DNA of 44,486 nt from Chloroflexota bacterium (GCA_013152325.1 JAADGN010000152.1:1-44486); one strand, 5' to 3'. Positions 1 through 7,390 are shown, numbered from the stretch's first letter. Numbers and translations: made by a program. The notes: a model not told the origin generated them from the sequence alone.

Positions 1-195
1 CAGTCGTTCATCAATCAGGGTTTCAATCGCCTTTCGGATCGTGCCGCGGCTCACTTTCAGATTGGCAGCCAAGTCACTCTCCGACTGCAGTTTCTGGTTG
101 CGAGGCCATTTCCCGGACAGAATATTTTGACGCATCCATTGTGCGATCTGCTCATTGATAGGAACAGGGCTTGAAGGATCGATTTTTAGCAACAA
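1..195 (-). CDS. GntR-family transcriptional regulator, N-terminal part (runs off the window)
   Basis: The 65 residues present form the winged helix-turn-helix of a GntR-type repressor: a PINEQIAQWMRQNILSG-like first helix, then LQSESDLAANLKVSRGTIRKAI, which is the recognition helix block. The effector-binding domain lies beyond the left edge, so the subfamily (FadR, HutC, etc.) cannot be told. The start is chosen as the TTG at 195-193 because an AGGGAG ribosome binding site (202-207) sits 6 bases before it; another TTG follows at once. The gene is divergent from the ECF/uridine phosphorylase cluster, and two palindromes lie in the shared intergenic region. I infer that it represses that cluster and perhaps itself, responding to a nucleoside or sugar phosphate. 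Confidence 0.85.
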   Translation of the reverse strand, partial: MLLKIDPSSPVPINEQIAQWMRQNILSGKWPRNQKLQSESDLAANLKVSRGTIRKAIETLIDERL

Positions 196-217
196 TTGAA
201 GCTCCCTAAAAAAGTGG

Positions 218-245
218 TTGTAATTTCTTTTAAATTTGCTATAAT
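218..245 (+). promoter_or_regulatory. Sigma70-type promoter of the ECF/nucleoside cluster
   Basis: TTGTAA at 218-223 and a perfect TATAAT at 240-245 are separated by 16 bases. Transcription would start near 252, inside the first palindromic operator. This leaves an unusually long leader of about 190 bases before the first gene at 442. Confidence 0.65.
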
Positions 246-287
246 AGACGTATATATACGTCTATTGAACGTATGTATACGTCTATT
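243..287. promoter_or_regulatory. Twin palindromic operator sites, probable GntR-type binding sites
   Basis: Two copies of ACGTAT-N2-ATACGT lie at 248-261 and 269-282, with centres 21 bp apart (two helical turns). The first extends to a perfect 24-bp palindrome (243-266). The second shares the right-hand flank ATACGTCTATT. GT-N-AC palindromes are typical of GntR-family operators. The sites begin at the -10 box and cover the expected transcription start, so a bound repressor would block the plus-strand promoter. Confidence 0.7.
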
Positions 288-310
288 TTATATAACAAAT
301 GTTCGCCAAA

Positions 311-353
311 GTCAAGCACACTACTGGATTTTAGCTGTTTTGTAGTGTTGACA
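311..353 (+). promoter_or_regulatory. Hairpin in the long leader of the ECF cluster
   Basis: GTCAAGCACACTAC (311-324) can pair, with a small bulge, with GTAGTGTTGAC (342-352). No U-run follows, so it is not a simple terminator. The rest of 196-441 holds the promoter and operators and no coding sequence that I can support. I do not recognise a known riboswitch class here. Confidence 0.35.
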
Positions 354-441
354 ATGGAGGAGGTGCACAGCCAAAAAACACCCCATGTTTTCTTCAGTTC
401 GCATTCTCTCGTCCACTTGAAAATTTTTCGGAGGAATATCT

Positions 442-1128
442 ATGTCTACAGAAGCAAAAGCTGCCCCTCGGAAACGCAGTAAGCGTCTTCCGTTAACTTA
501 TGTCATCGCTATTGTTCCAGTTGCGGCCGCCCTAAACATTGTTGGTGGTTATATCAATGGCGTTTTGAAGCTCCCTATCTTCCTTGACATGATTGGCACA
601 ATGGTAACCGCTGTCGTCTTGGGACCCTGGTGGGGTGCCTTGGTTGGCGCAATTACCAACATCGTGAGTTCCTTTATCAGCGGCCCTATCGGTCTCCCAT
701 TCGCGGTGGTGAACGTGGCTGGCGCCCTGGTATGGGGCTATGCTCATTCAATGGGGTGGATGCGCAAGAATTGGAGCTTCTTCCTGGTGAACATCTTGGT
801 GGCAACAGTTTGTAGCATTTTCGCTGTTCCCATCTACGTATTCATCTTTGGTGGAGCCACCGGCCACTTCAGCGATGTGATGACCGCTGCCTTCCTGGCA
901 ATGGGACAGAACCTGATCGTGTCGGTATTTTCTTCAAATATCCTGGTTTCCCTGGCCGACAAAATCATCAGCGGCTATGTGGGTCTGGCAATCATTGAAG
1001 CCCTGCCCACAAACCTGACAGAAACCACAAAGCTGCCGAAAGCAGAAGGTTTGAACAAGATCATTATCCCGGTGGTTGGTGTTGTGGTTGGCGCCGCGAT
1101 CATTTTGATCTTCTTGGCTTTGCAATAA
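442..1128 (+). CDS. ECF transporter substrate-binding (S) component, putative nucleoside-specific
   Basis: This 228-residue integral membrane protein has a short basic N-terminus (APRKRSKR), about six hydrophobic segments and a final C-terminal helix (IIIPVVGVVVGAAIILIFLAL). The segment DMIGTMVTAVVLGPWWGALVG resembles the start of many ECF S components, which bind the vitamin or nucleoside substrate and dock on the EcfT/EcfA module. GGAGG at 430-434 fits the ATG start. It is first in a cluster with both ATPases, EcfT and two uridine phosphorylases. I therefore infer a ribonucleoside substrate, though the sequence alone does not show it. The protein is slightly longer than typical S components (about 170-200 residues) because of the C-terminal helix. 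Confidence 0.8.
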   Translation: MSTEAKAAPRKRSKRLPLTYVIAIVPVAAALNIVGGYINGVLKLPIFLDMIGTMVTAVVLGPWWGALVGAITNIVSSFISGPIGLPFAVVNVAGALVWGYAHSMGWMRKNWSFFLVNILVATVCSIFAVPIYVFIFGGATGHFSDVMTAAFLAMGQNLIVSVFSSNILVSLADKIISGYVGLAIIEALPTNLTETTKLPKAEGLNKIIIPVVGVVVGAAIILIFLALQ

Positions 1129-1173
1129 CTTTCTTAACGAAGAAAATATCGAGACATAAAGGAGTAGAGATTC

Positions 1174-1398
1174 ATGAATAACAAGACTGTAGGACCAAAA
1201 GAAGGTCTTGGTTTCGGGATTATTGGAATGGGCTTGTTGTTAGCCTTCTTGCCCAGAGCAGCACAGCAAATCGCTGATCTAGATTTTGTAGCAAGTGAAC
1301 CTTTCGGCATTTTGCTTGGCGCTACTTATGTGATTGCCTTCCTGGTCATACTTAGCGGGTTGGCAGTTGCTTTTGCAAAATTTGATGACGAGGAATAA
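1174..1398 (+). CDS. Small two-helix membrane protein in the ECF operon, function unknown
   Basis: This 74-residue protein has two predicted membrane helices, roughly residues 12-27 (GLGFGIIGMGLLLAFL) and 44-68, and ends in the acidic tail FDDEE. An AAGGAG ribosome binding site lies before the ATG. It sits 45 bp after the S component and ahead of the ATPase genes, so it is probably co-transcribed. I do not recognise a family. Its position suggests an accessory subunit or small regulator of the transporter. Codon use and base composition match the neighbouring genes, which supports a real gene. Confidence 0.7.
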   Translation: MNNKTVGPKEGLGFGIIGMGLLLAFLPRAAQQIADLDFVASEPFGILLGATYVIAFLVILSGLAVAFAKFDDEE

Positions 1399-1428
1399 AA
1401 CTGGACGGTGAACCGTCTGGTTTTATTG
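1394..1428 (+). terminator. Intercistronic hairpin with U-rich tail, possible attenuator
   Basis: AAAAC..GACGGT pairs with ACCGTC..GTTTT across a 2-base loop, with a 2-base internal mismatch, and runs into TTTTATT. It lies directly after the 74-residue protein. It could make expression of the S component higher than that of the ATPase/EcfT module, but the stem is imperfect. Confidence 0.4.
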
Positions 1429-1455
1429 GGACCGAACGTACCACTCACTACTTGA

Positions 1456-1498
1456 GATGGATGGCAATTAGCTAAGCGCACCGCTTTTGCCATCCATC
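1456..1498 (+). promoter_or_regulatory. 12-bp perfect stem-loop just upstream of ecfA
   Basis: GATGGATGGCAA (1456-1467) pairs exactly with TTGCCATCCATC (1487-1498) around a 19-base loop. It ends 17 bases before the GGAG ribosome binding site of the first ATPase. It may be an mRNA-stability or processing structure. No clean U-run follows. Confidence 0.45.
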
Positions 1499-1524
1499 CT
1501 ATTTTGTCTCTGAATGGAGCAAAC

Positions 1525-2388
1525 ATGTCAGACAAGAAACCAATCATCGAATTCAAGGGTGTCACATTTTGGTATGGGGGTGCAAATGATAAACCTGCAA
1601 TTAAAAACATTAATTTGACAATCCACGAAGGAGAATATGTCGCTCTGCTCGGCTTAAATGGTGCTGGAAAAACCACACTACAGCTCTGCATCAATGGCGT
1701 TATTCCAAACAGCATTATGGGAGAATTTGAGGGGGAAGTCATCGTATACGGGAATGACACCTATGACACCCCGGTTCGTGAAATGGCAAAATTTGTTGGG
1801 ATGGTTTTTGACAACCCGGAATTCCAACTCAGCCAGATGTCTGTCGCCGAAGAAATTGCACTTGGCATGGAAAGCTTGGGGTTTTCTTACGACGAAATGA
1901 CGAAAACCATCACGGAAGTGTTGGAGATTGTCGGCCTAAGAGGCTTGGAAGATCGTTCGCCTTTTGGCCTTTCCGGTGGTCAGCAACAGCGGCTTTCGAT
2001 TGCTTCTGCCTTGGCGATGCGTCCCAAAATTTTGGTGATGGACGAGCCGACTTCGAATGTGGACCCGATCGGCAAAGAAGAGATCTTTGCTGTTGCCGAG
2101 CAGCTAAACCGCGAAAAGAATATGACCGTGATTATGGCGGAGCATGAGGTCGAAGTGATGGCTGCCTATGCCGACATTGTGGTCGTGATGCACGAAGGCG
2201 AGATCTTGCTGAACGGCACGCCTGAAGAAGTCTTTAGCAACGTAGACCTGATCCACAAACTGGGGTTGAGGATGCCGCAAGTTACCGAATATGCGCATCG
2301 ATTAAACCAATTGAACCTGGCCTCAATCAAAAAGCCCTATCCCGTCACTTTGGACAGCGCAGTTGAGAGATTCAAGGACATCTTATAA
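1525..2388 (+). CDS. ecfA1: ECF transporter ATPase subunit, first of two
   Basis: This 287-residue ABC ATPase energises the ECF importer. Walker A is GLNGAGKTT (about residue 44), the signature is a canonical LSGGQQQR, Walker B is ILVMDEP, and the switch His is in MAEHEVE. The Q-loop reads VFDNPEFQ, with Asp where most family members have Gln. The C-terminal extension typical of EcfA proteins is present. ATG 1525 is preferred over the in-frame TTG at 1504 because GGAG lies 5 bases before it. The stop is 2 bases from the next ATPase gene, so the two subunits are translationally linked. Confidence 0.92.
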   Translation: MSDKKPIIEFKGVTFWYGGANDKPAIKNINLTIHEGEYVALLGLNGAGKTTLQLCINGVIPNSIMGEFEGEVIVYGNDTYDTPVREMAKFVGMVFDNPEFQLSQMSVAEEIALGMESLGFSYDEMTKTITEVLEIVGLRGLEDRSPFGLSGGQQQRLSIASALAMRPKILVMDEPTSNVDPIGKEEIFAVAEQLNREKNMTVIMAEHEVEVMAAYADIVVVMHEGEILLNGTPEEVFSNVDLIHKLGLRMPQVTEYAHRLNQLNLASIKKPYPVTLDSAVERFKDIL

Positions 2389-2390
2389 AC

Positions 2391-3230
2391 ATGGAACCTC
2401 TAATAAAAGTTGAAAACCTTTGGCACATTTACCCGGTCGGCAACGTCACCGCCTTGCGGGATGTTTCCCTCAATATCAATAGAGGCGAATTGATCGGTGT
2501 GATCGGGCAAAATGGATCTGGTAAAACCACACTGGTAAAACATTTTGTGGGGTTGTTGAAGCCTACCCGTGGAAAGGTATACATTGACGGGGAGGATACC
2601 GCGCCCCTGAAAGTGCAGCAGTTGGCTGCGAAGGTGGGGTATGTGTATCAAAATCCCAACCACCAGCTATTTGCGCGCACGGTTCAGGCCGAGTTGGAGT
2701 TTGGTCCCACCAACTTGGGGCTTCCGGAGGATGAAGTTGCAGAACGAGTTGAGCAGGCAATTAAATTCTTTGGGTTGGAAGACCTCCGCGATCTTCACCC
2801 TTATCGGATTGGGTTCCCCCTCCGCAAACTGGTCGGGATGGCTTCCATCTATACCATGAAACCAGATATCTTCATCCTGGATGAGCCAACCACTGGTCAA
2901 GATAATATCACCACTCGCAAGGTTTACCACCTGATCGAAAAACTTCGGGATGAAGGCGCTACCGTTTTATGCGTGGCACATGACATGATCCTGCTTGCGG
3001 AAGTCGTCGAGAGAATGCTTGTGCTGCGAGACTCCGAACTGATTATGGATGGCACCCCGCGCCAGGTCTTTTCCAATCATGAGGTCATGGCCAGCACCCA
3101 TATCACGCCTCCCCAGATCACAATTTTGTCTTTACGCCTCCGCAAAGACCAACAAACCCTGGACGATGTGGTTTTGAGCGTGGATGAAATGATCGAACTG
3201 ACCAAACAATCCAATACTGGAAAGAAGTAG
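2391..3230 (+). CDS. ecfA2: ECF transporter ATPase subunit, second, with degenerate signature motif
   Basis: This 279-residue ABC ATPase should pair with the preceding subunit. Walker A is GQNGSGKTT, the Q-loop is VYQNPNHQ (canonical Gln), Walker B is IFILDEPTTGQD and the switch His is in VAHD. The LSGGQ signature is missing: the equivalent segment reads YRIGFPLRKLVG. The expected ATP site built from this signature and the first subunit's Walker motifs (which also has the Gln-to-Asp Q-loop) should be the weak one. The other site looks fully conserved. The gene lies 2 bp after the first ATPase and 11 bp before EcfT. Confidence 0.92.
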   Translation: MEPLIKVENLWHIYPVGNVTALRDVSLNINRGELIGVIGQNGSGKTTLVKHFVGLLKPTRGKVYIDGEDTAPLKVQQLAAKVGYVYQNPNHQLFARTVQAELEFGPTNLGLPEDEVAERVEQAIKFFGLEDLRDLHPYRIGFPLRKLVGMASIYTMKPDIFILDEPTTGQDNITTRKVYHLIEKLRDEGATVLCVAHDMILLAEVVERMLVLRDSELIMDGTPRQVFSNHEVMASTHITPPQITILSLRLRKDQQTLDDVVLSVDEMIELTKQSNTGKK

Positions 3231-3241
3231 GAGCGTAAATC

Positions 3242-4132
3242 ATGCAGGGTATTGTTATTCCAATCACTATGGTGCCAGGAAATTCGACCATCCACAGGAT
3301 GAATCCGCTCCCCAAATTGCTTTGGACCCTTGGTATCCTGGCCTTGTCTTTCTCTACCAGGAATATTGCTGTTCTCGGGGTTGCCTTTCTCATTGGTTTA
3401 CTGCTTGTGTTTTATTCAGGGATCACAAAAGCGTACGTAAGGGTAGCCATGATTTTGTTCCCCATCAGCCTTACGCTTATCACTCTTCAGAGCATTGCCC
3501 CCGCTTTTCCCCGTCCTTGGACGGCTATTGTGGGGTTTGGTCCATTCACAATCTATCAGGAAGGCATATACAGCGGCATCTCACTGCTGCTCCGCATTAT
3601 GGCAATGACCACCTGGGCAATGGTCACTATCATGACATCTCATCCTTCCGACATCTTCACCTCGCTGAAGAAAATCGGGATGCCCTATGTACTGAATTTC
3701 ATCTTTGTGATGACCCTCCAACTGATCCCGATTTTACAGAGTGAGTTTGGGATTGTACTTAATGCACAGAAATCAAGAGCCATGAAAGGGTCGGGTTTTG
3801 GCGCCATTCTCCCCAGTATGGTGCCTGTGTTTGTGGGCGCGATCGAACGCGTACAGCAGCTTTCGATCTCTTTGGAATCGCGCGCTTTTGGCTCTAGCGG
3901 CCAAAAAACCAGTTTCCGCCAGGTACGAATGGCGTTTTCCGACTACGTTGCCTTATTTTTGGGATTTCTCGTTCCTGGTGCCGCCACCTATTGGGTGATC
4001 GTGGACAAAAGCCTGGATTGGAGCCATTCTATGGTCTTCTCCCCCGCTTTTGCGATCACCCTGGTCCTTGGCGCGACAATCGGCTTTTTGATCTTTGTGT
4101 TTTTTGCCATCCGTGCCGCTCTAAGCGCCTAA
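3242..4132 (+). CDS. ecfT: ECF transporter transmembrane coupling subunit EcfT
   Basis: This 296-residue membrane protein has the EcfT architecture: N-terminal helices, a long cytoplasmic coupling region and C-terminal helices. The two coupling-helix X-R-X motifs that dock into the ATPase pair are visible as KSRAMKG (about residue 178) and ESRAFG (about residue 213). N-terminal STIHRMNPLPKLLWTL is also typical of the family. It completes a full ECF module (S, A, A', T) in one operon, which indicates a dedicated (group I) transporter rather than one sharing a common module. Confidence 0.93.
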   Translation: MQGIVIPITMVPGNSTIHRMNPLPKLLWTLGILALSFSTRNIAVLGVAFLIGLLLVFYSGITKAYVRVAMILFPISLTLITLQSIAPAFPRPWTAIVGFGPFTIYQEGIYSGISLLLRIMAMTTWAMVTIMTSHPSDIFTSLKKIGMPYVLNFIFVMTLQLIPILQSEFGIVLNAQKSRAMKGSGFGAILPSMVPVFVGAIERVQQLSISLESRAFGSSGQKTSFRQVRMAFSDYVALFLGFLVPGAATYWVIVDKSLDWSHSMVFSPAFAITLVLGATIGFLIFVFFAIRAALSA

Positions 4133-4208
4133 TTACCGAATTGATGTGCGAACTGTATCCGCTTATGGCAGATACGTTTTTTGTAGACCTTGATCACAGG
4201 AGAATAAG

Positions 4209-4967
4209 ATGGAAGCACCAGAGATTATGTATCACATTCAAATGAAAAAGGGCGATGTCGGCCGCTATGTTTTCCTCCCTGGAGACCCAGGCCGGTGCGA
4301 AATGATTGCCAGCTATTTTGACGATCCCCAATTAATCGCCTATAACCGCGAGTATAAAACCTATACGGGCACCTTGCTGGGCGAAAAAGTGTCTGTGACG
4401 TCTACCGGGATAGGCTGTCCTTCCACCGCAATTGCCGTGGAAGAATTGATCATGATTGGGGCGGATACCTTCATCCGTGTCGGTACTTCAGGAGGGATGC
4501 AGCCCCACTTAAAAGCCGGCGACCTGGGTATTGTGACCGGGGCTATCCGGGACGAAGGCACCACACTGCACTACATGCCGCCGGAATTCCCTGCGGTTGC
4601 AGACGTGGATGTGGTCTTAGCGCTGAGAGAGGCAGCGGAGAAACTAGGGTATCCGCATCATCTTGGAATTTCGCATTCGAAAGATTCTTTCTTCGGGCAG
4701 CACCAGCCTGAAAGAATGCCCGTAGACAGCCGGCTGCTAACACGCTGGAAAGCTTGGGTACAGGGCGGCGCAATTTGCTCGGAAATGGAAGCTGCTGCAA
4801 TCTTCGTCTTGAGCAGTATCTACCGAAAACGGGCCAGCGGCATTATGCTGATCGGTTGGAACCAGGAAGGCGACAACCCGGAAGAACACGTTTCTGATCT
4901 CACCCAACTGATTGAAACCGCGATTGAAAGCGTCAAAATCCTGATCGAACAAGACAGAGAAAAATAG
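4209..4967 (+). CDS. udp: Uridine phosphorylase-like nucleoside phosphorylase, copy 1
   Basis: This 252-residue member of the NP-I (PNP/UDP) family splits a nucleoside with phosphate into base and ribose 1-phosphate. Visible motifs are the phosphate loop GDPGRCE (about residue 26), the RVGTSGG motif (about residue 96), and the ribose-binding SEMEAAAIF (about residue 194). The base-recognition loop reads FFGQHQPERMP, close to the Gln-x-Arg type loop of uridine phosphorylases. An AGGAG-type site precedes the ATG. It follows EcfT by 76 bp, a gap with only a weak hairpin, and lies 5 bp before a second copy, so imported nucleosides would be cleaved directly. Exact base specificity is not proven. 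Confidence 0.88.
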   Translation: MEAPEIMYHIQMKKGDVGRYVFLPGDPGRCEMIASYFDDPQLIAYNREYKTYTGTLLGEKVSVTSTGIGCPSTAIAVEELIMIGADTFIRVGTSGGMQPHLKAGDLGIVTGAIRDEGTTLHYMPPEFPAVADVDVVLALREAAEKLGYPHHLGISHSKDSFFGQHQPERMPVDSRLLTRWKAWVQGGAICSEMEAAAIFVLSSIYRKRASGIMLIGWNQEGDNPEEHVSDLTQLIETAIESVKILIEQDREK

Positions 4968-4972
4968 TTAAA

Positions 4973-5758
4973 ATGACGAGAAATACGGAACTTCAACACC
5001 ATATCCAGATGAAGGCAGGTGATGTTGGGCGATATGTGCTTTTGCCCGGGGACCCAGGCCGCTGCGAAAAGATCGCCGCTTACTTTGATGACCCTCAACA
5101 TGTCACCCAAAATCGAGAATACAACACATATACCGGCACTTTGCTTGGAGAAAAGGTGTCCGTGGTATCCACCGGGATTGGCTGTCCCTCGACAGCGATC
5201 GCCGTCGAAGAATTGATCGCAATTGGTGCGGATACCTTTATCCGCGTCGGTACTTCTGGCGGCATCCAGCCTGAGATCAAAACCGGGGATGTCGCCGTGG
5301 TCAATTCCGCTATTCGGGATGAGGGAACCACCTTGCACTATATGCCGATCGAATTTCCTGCGATTGCAGACCTGGACGTCGTCTTGGCGCTGCGAGAAGG
5401 CGCAAAAAAACTGGGAATCCCTTATCATGTCGGACCAACCCAGTCCAAAGATTCATTCTTCGGGGAGATTGAGCCAGATCGCATGCCGGTGGACAGCCGA
5501 TTGAACCAACGCTGGAAGGCCTGGACTGCTGGGGGAACGATTTGTTCGGAAATGGAAGCCTCCGCAATATTTGTGTTATCTTCCATCCACAGGAAGCGTG
5601 CGGGGGGCGTGATGTTGATGGTCTCCATGTCTGAAAAACCTCCGGAAACCCCGGAAGAAATCGCTGATTTTAACGCCCGATTGGATATCAACCGCCCTAT
5701 TCAGGTGGCAATTGAAGGGCTGAAAATCCTTATTCGACAAGATAAGGATCGAGGATGA
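4973..5758 (+). CDS. Uridine phosphorylase-like nucleoside phosphorylase, copy 2
   Basis: This 261-residue tandem paralogue of the preceding gene keeps the same GDPGRCE, RVGTSGG and SEMEASAIF motifs, and the sequences are clearly alike over their whole length. The base-recognition loop differs: FFGEIEPDRMP, with Glu where copy 1 has Gln. A nine-residue-longer C-terminal part contains an extra PPETPEEI segment. The substitution at the base-binding position suggests a different nucleoside preference (for instance a modified or deoxy substrate), but this is inference. The start lies 5 bases after copy 1 stops, so the two are translated from one message. It is the last gene before the MITE-like insertion. 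Confidence 0.87.
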   Translation: MTRNTELQHHIQMKAGDVGRYVLLPGDPGRCEKIAAYFDDPQHVTQNREYNTYTGTLLGEKVSVVSTGIGCPSTAIAVEELIAIGADTFIRVGTSGGIQPEIKTGDVAVVNSAIRDEGTTLHYMPIEFPAIADLDVVLALREGAKKLGIPYHVGPTQSKDSFFGEIEPDRMPVDSRLNQRWKAWTAGGTICSEMEASAIFVLSSIHRKRAGGVMLMVSMSEKPPETPEEIADFNARLDINRPIQVAIEGLKILIRQDKDRG

Positions 5759-5770
5759 AATAAGTCGCGA

Positions 5771-5803
5771 AGGTGACTGTCACTTCCAGAGTGGCAGTCA
5801 CCT
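5771..5803 (+). terminator. Strong stem-loop after the uridine phosphorylases
   Basis: AGGTGACTGTCAC (5771-5783) pairs with GTGGCAGTCACCT (5791-5803) around a 7-base loop, a 13-bp stem with one G-U pair. No long U-run follows, so it may be a terminator of low efficiency or a 3'-end stabiliser. Confidence 0.5.
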
Positions 5804-5845
5804 GAAATTCCGCGTGTTATTTGATCTTGATTCCTATAGCAAAAC

Positions 5846-5995
5846 GGCTTTGGTGCATAAAACGGATTTTTGAAGACACAATTCCAAAATCAGGCTAATT
5901 ACGAACGATTCCTGTATCGTTTGTGGGGAAAAGCAATAAAAATATTGCCATAAATTAGCTTTGAGTGGGGAGAAAAATATTTATGCACCAAAGCC
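5846..5995. mobile_element. MITE-like element with 16-bp terminal inverted repeats
   Basis: GGCTTTGGTGCATAAA at 5846-5861 is repeated as its exact reverse complement at 5980-5995, bounding a 150-bp non-coding AT-rich unit. The flanking 9-mers TAGCAAAAC (5837-5845) and AGGCAAAAC (5996-6004) match at 7 of 9 positions, as a decayed target duplication would. The ends resemble, from memory, those of the IS903 group of the IS5 family (GGCTTTGTTGAATAAA, 9-bp duplications). There is no transposase, so this would be a non-autonomous derivative. It occupies most of the 350-bp gap 5759-6109. Confidence 0.65.
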
Positions 5996-6109
5996 AGGCA
6001 AAACCGTTAATTTCTTGCCTTCACTCAGCATGATTCGCCAACGAGATGTAGACCATTGGTTACGTAAAAATAACTGACCAGTTTGATAAGGATATGAGAA
6101 CAAGCCATT

Positions 6110-7390
6110 ATGATCGGAACAGACATCAAAAAGCTGCAAGCCGAATATCCAGAATATATTGAGAAAGTAGGGAAAAACTACTGGTGGAATTTTGTGATGC
6201 TGGTGCTCGATTCATCCATATACTCTTTCTCGGTTGCCACGCTTTCACAAGACACTATCGTCCCCTACTTCGTCGATCAACTTACCAATTTCAACTGGAT
6301 CATCGGGCTGGTTCCCGCAATTTATTATTTGGGCTATTTTCTCCCTCAGCTTATTGGTGCTTACATTGTCAATGGAAAACAAGAAAGAAAGTGGGTGATT
6401 TTCAAGATCGCCATGGCGGAACGGGTTGGGATTTTGGCGATTGCCATCGTCGCTCAATTCTATGGGGTGCTCAGCGACAATTTAACGCTGGGACTATTCT
6501 TTGTAGCTTTTATGCTGTATTCTGTCACCAATGGTATGCTCTCTCCAGGTTATGCGGATTTTATCAGCAAAAATATCATTCGCAATCGAGGTTTTTTCTT
6601 CGGTATTGTGAATGGGGTAGGCGGGTTGATTGGATTTGGGGCTTCGCTTGTTGCCCGGCATCTGCTTGACACTTACAGTTTCCCGGAGAATATTCGCGCC
6701 CTGTTCTGGATCGGCCTATTGACTTCGGTAATCTCCCCCATCTTCATTGCCCTCTTCCGGGAGATACCTTTCCCGAAAAAACAACAAGCTGAACCGCTGC
6801 TCGATTTTGTAAAAGCCATTCCTGCCTTCATCCATCGCACCCCAAATTTCAGGAATTTCATGATCTCGCGTGCTTTTCTGGGTTTGGGCGTGATCGGCAA
6901 TTCGTTTTATGCCTTGTATGCAATCGACTTTCTCTCCCTCGAAGTGGGTATATTGGCAACATTTACCATGATCATTCTCCTTACTCGAAGTTTCATCGGA
7001 TTTGTGTGGGGATGGTTGGGCGATCGGTTTGGTTACCGAATCATTTACATAATCGTATCCATCATGGTGATTGCAATGGGGGGGCTGGCCATTTTGCCCT
7101 TTGGGGTGATCGGGTTCTATGTAATCGCGTTTTGTATTGGCAGCGTGTATGCTGCTATCGCTATTGCGGATTCGAATATGGTTTTTGAAATTGCCCCGGC
7201 AGCCGAAACCAGCCGGTTCATTGGTATCTTGAACACCTTTGTCGCCCCTGTAATGATGCTGGCCCCACTGCTTGGCGGAGTATTGGTGGATATTTTTTCA
7301 CACCGGGTTTTGTTCATCACCGTGATTGTGATCGGCGTGATTTCCACGCTGCTGGCAGTCAGACTCATGCCGAATTTGAAACAGGTATGA
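6110..7390 (+). CDS. MFS transporter
   Basis: This 426-residue major facilitator protein has twelve hydrophobic segments in two halves, with a charged central loop (REIPFPKKQQAEP, about residue 222). The motif between helices 8 and 9, GWLGDRFGYR (about residue 303), is an MFS motif-A type loop (GxxxDRxG). The substrate is not evident. It follows the uridine phosphorylases beyond the MITE-like insertion and shares their lower GC content. It may belong to the same salvage function, for example nucleobase or nucleoside movement, but could be independent. The 105 bp directly before it hold a possible GATAAGGAT ribosome binding region only. Confidence 0.85.
   Translation: MIGTDIKKLQAEYPEYIEKVGKNYWWNFVMLVLDSSIYSFSVATLSQDTIVPYFVDQLTNFNWIIGLVPAIYYLGYFLPQLIGAYIVNGKQERKWVIFKIAMAERVGILAIAIVAQFYGVLSDNLTLGLFFVAFMLYSVTNGMLSPGYADFISKNIIRNRGFFFGIVNGVGGLIGFGASLVARHLLDTYSFPENIRALFWIGLLTSVISPIFIALFREIPFPKKQQAEPLLDFVKAIPAFIHRTPNFRNFMISRAFLGLGVIGNSFYALYAIDFLSLEVGILATFTMIILLTRSFIGFVWGWLGDRFGYRIIYIIVSIMVIAMGGLAILPFGVIGFYVIAFCIGSVYAAIAIADSNMVFEIAPAAETSRFIGILNTFVAPVMMLAPLLGGVLVDIFSHRVLFITVIVIGVISTLLAVRLMPNLKQV

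Noticed and set aside
273-482. 69-codon open frame starting inside the operator region
   Set aside because: It begins with a weak start inside the palindromes and runs out of frame into the S component gene, which has a strong ribosome binding site.
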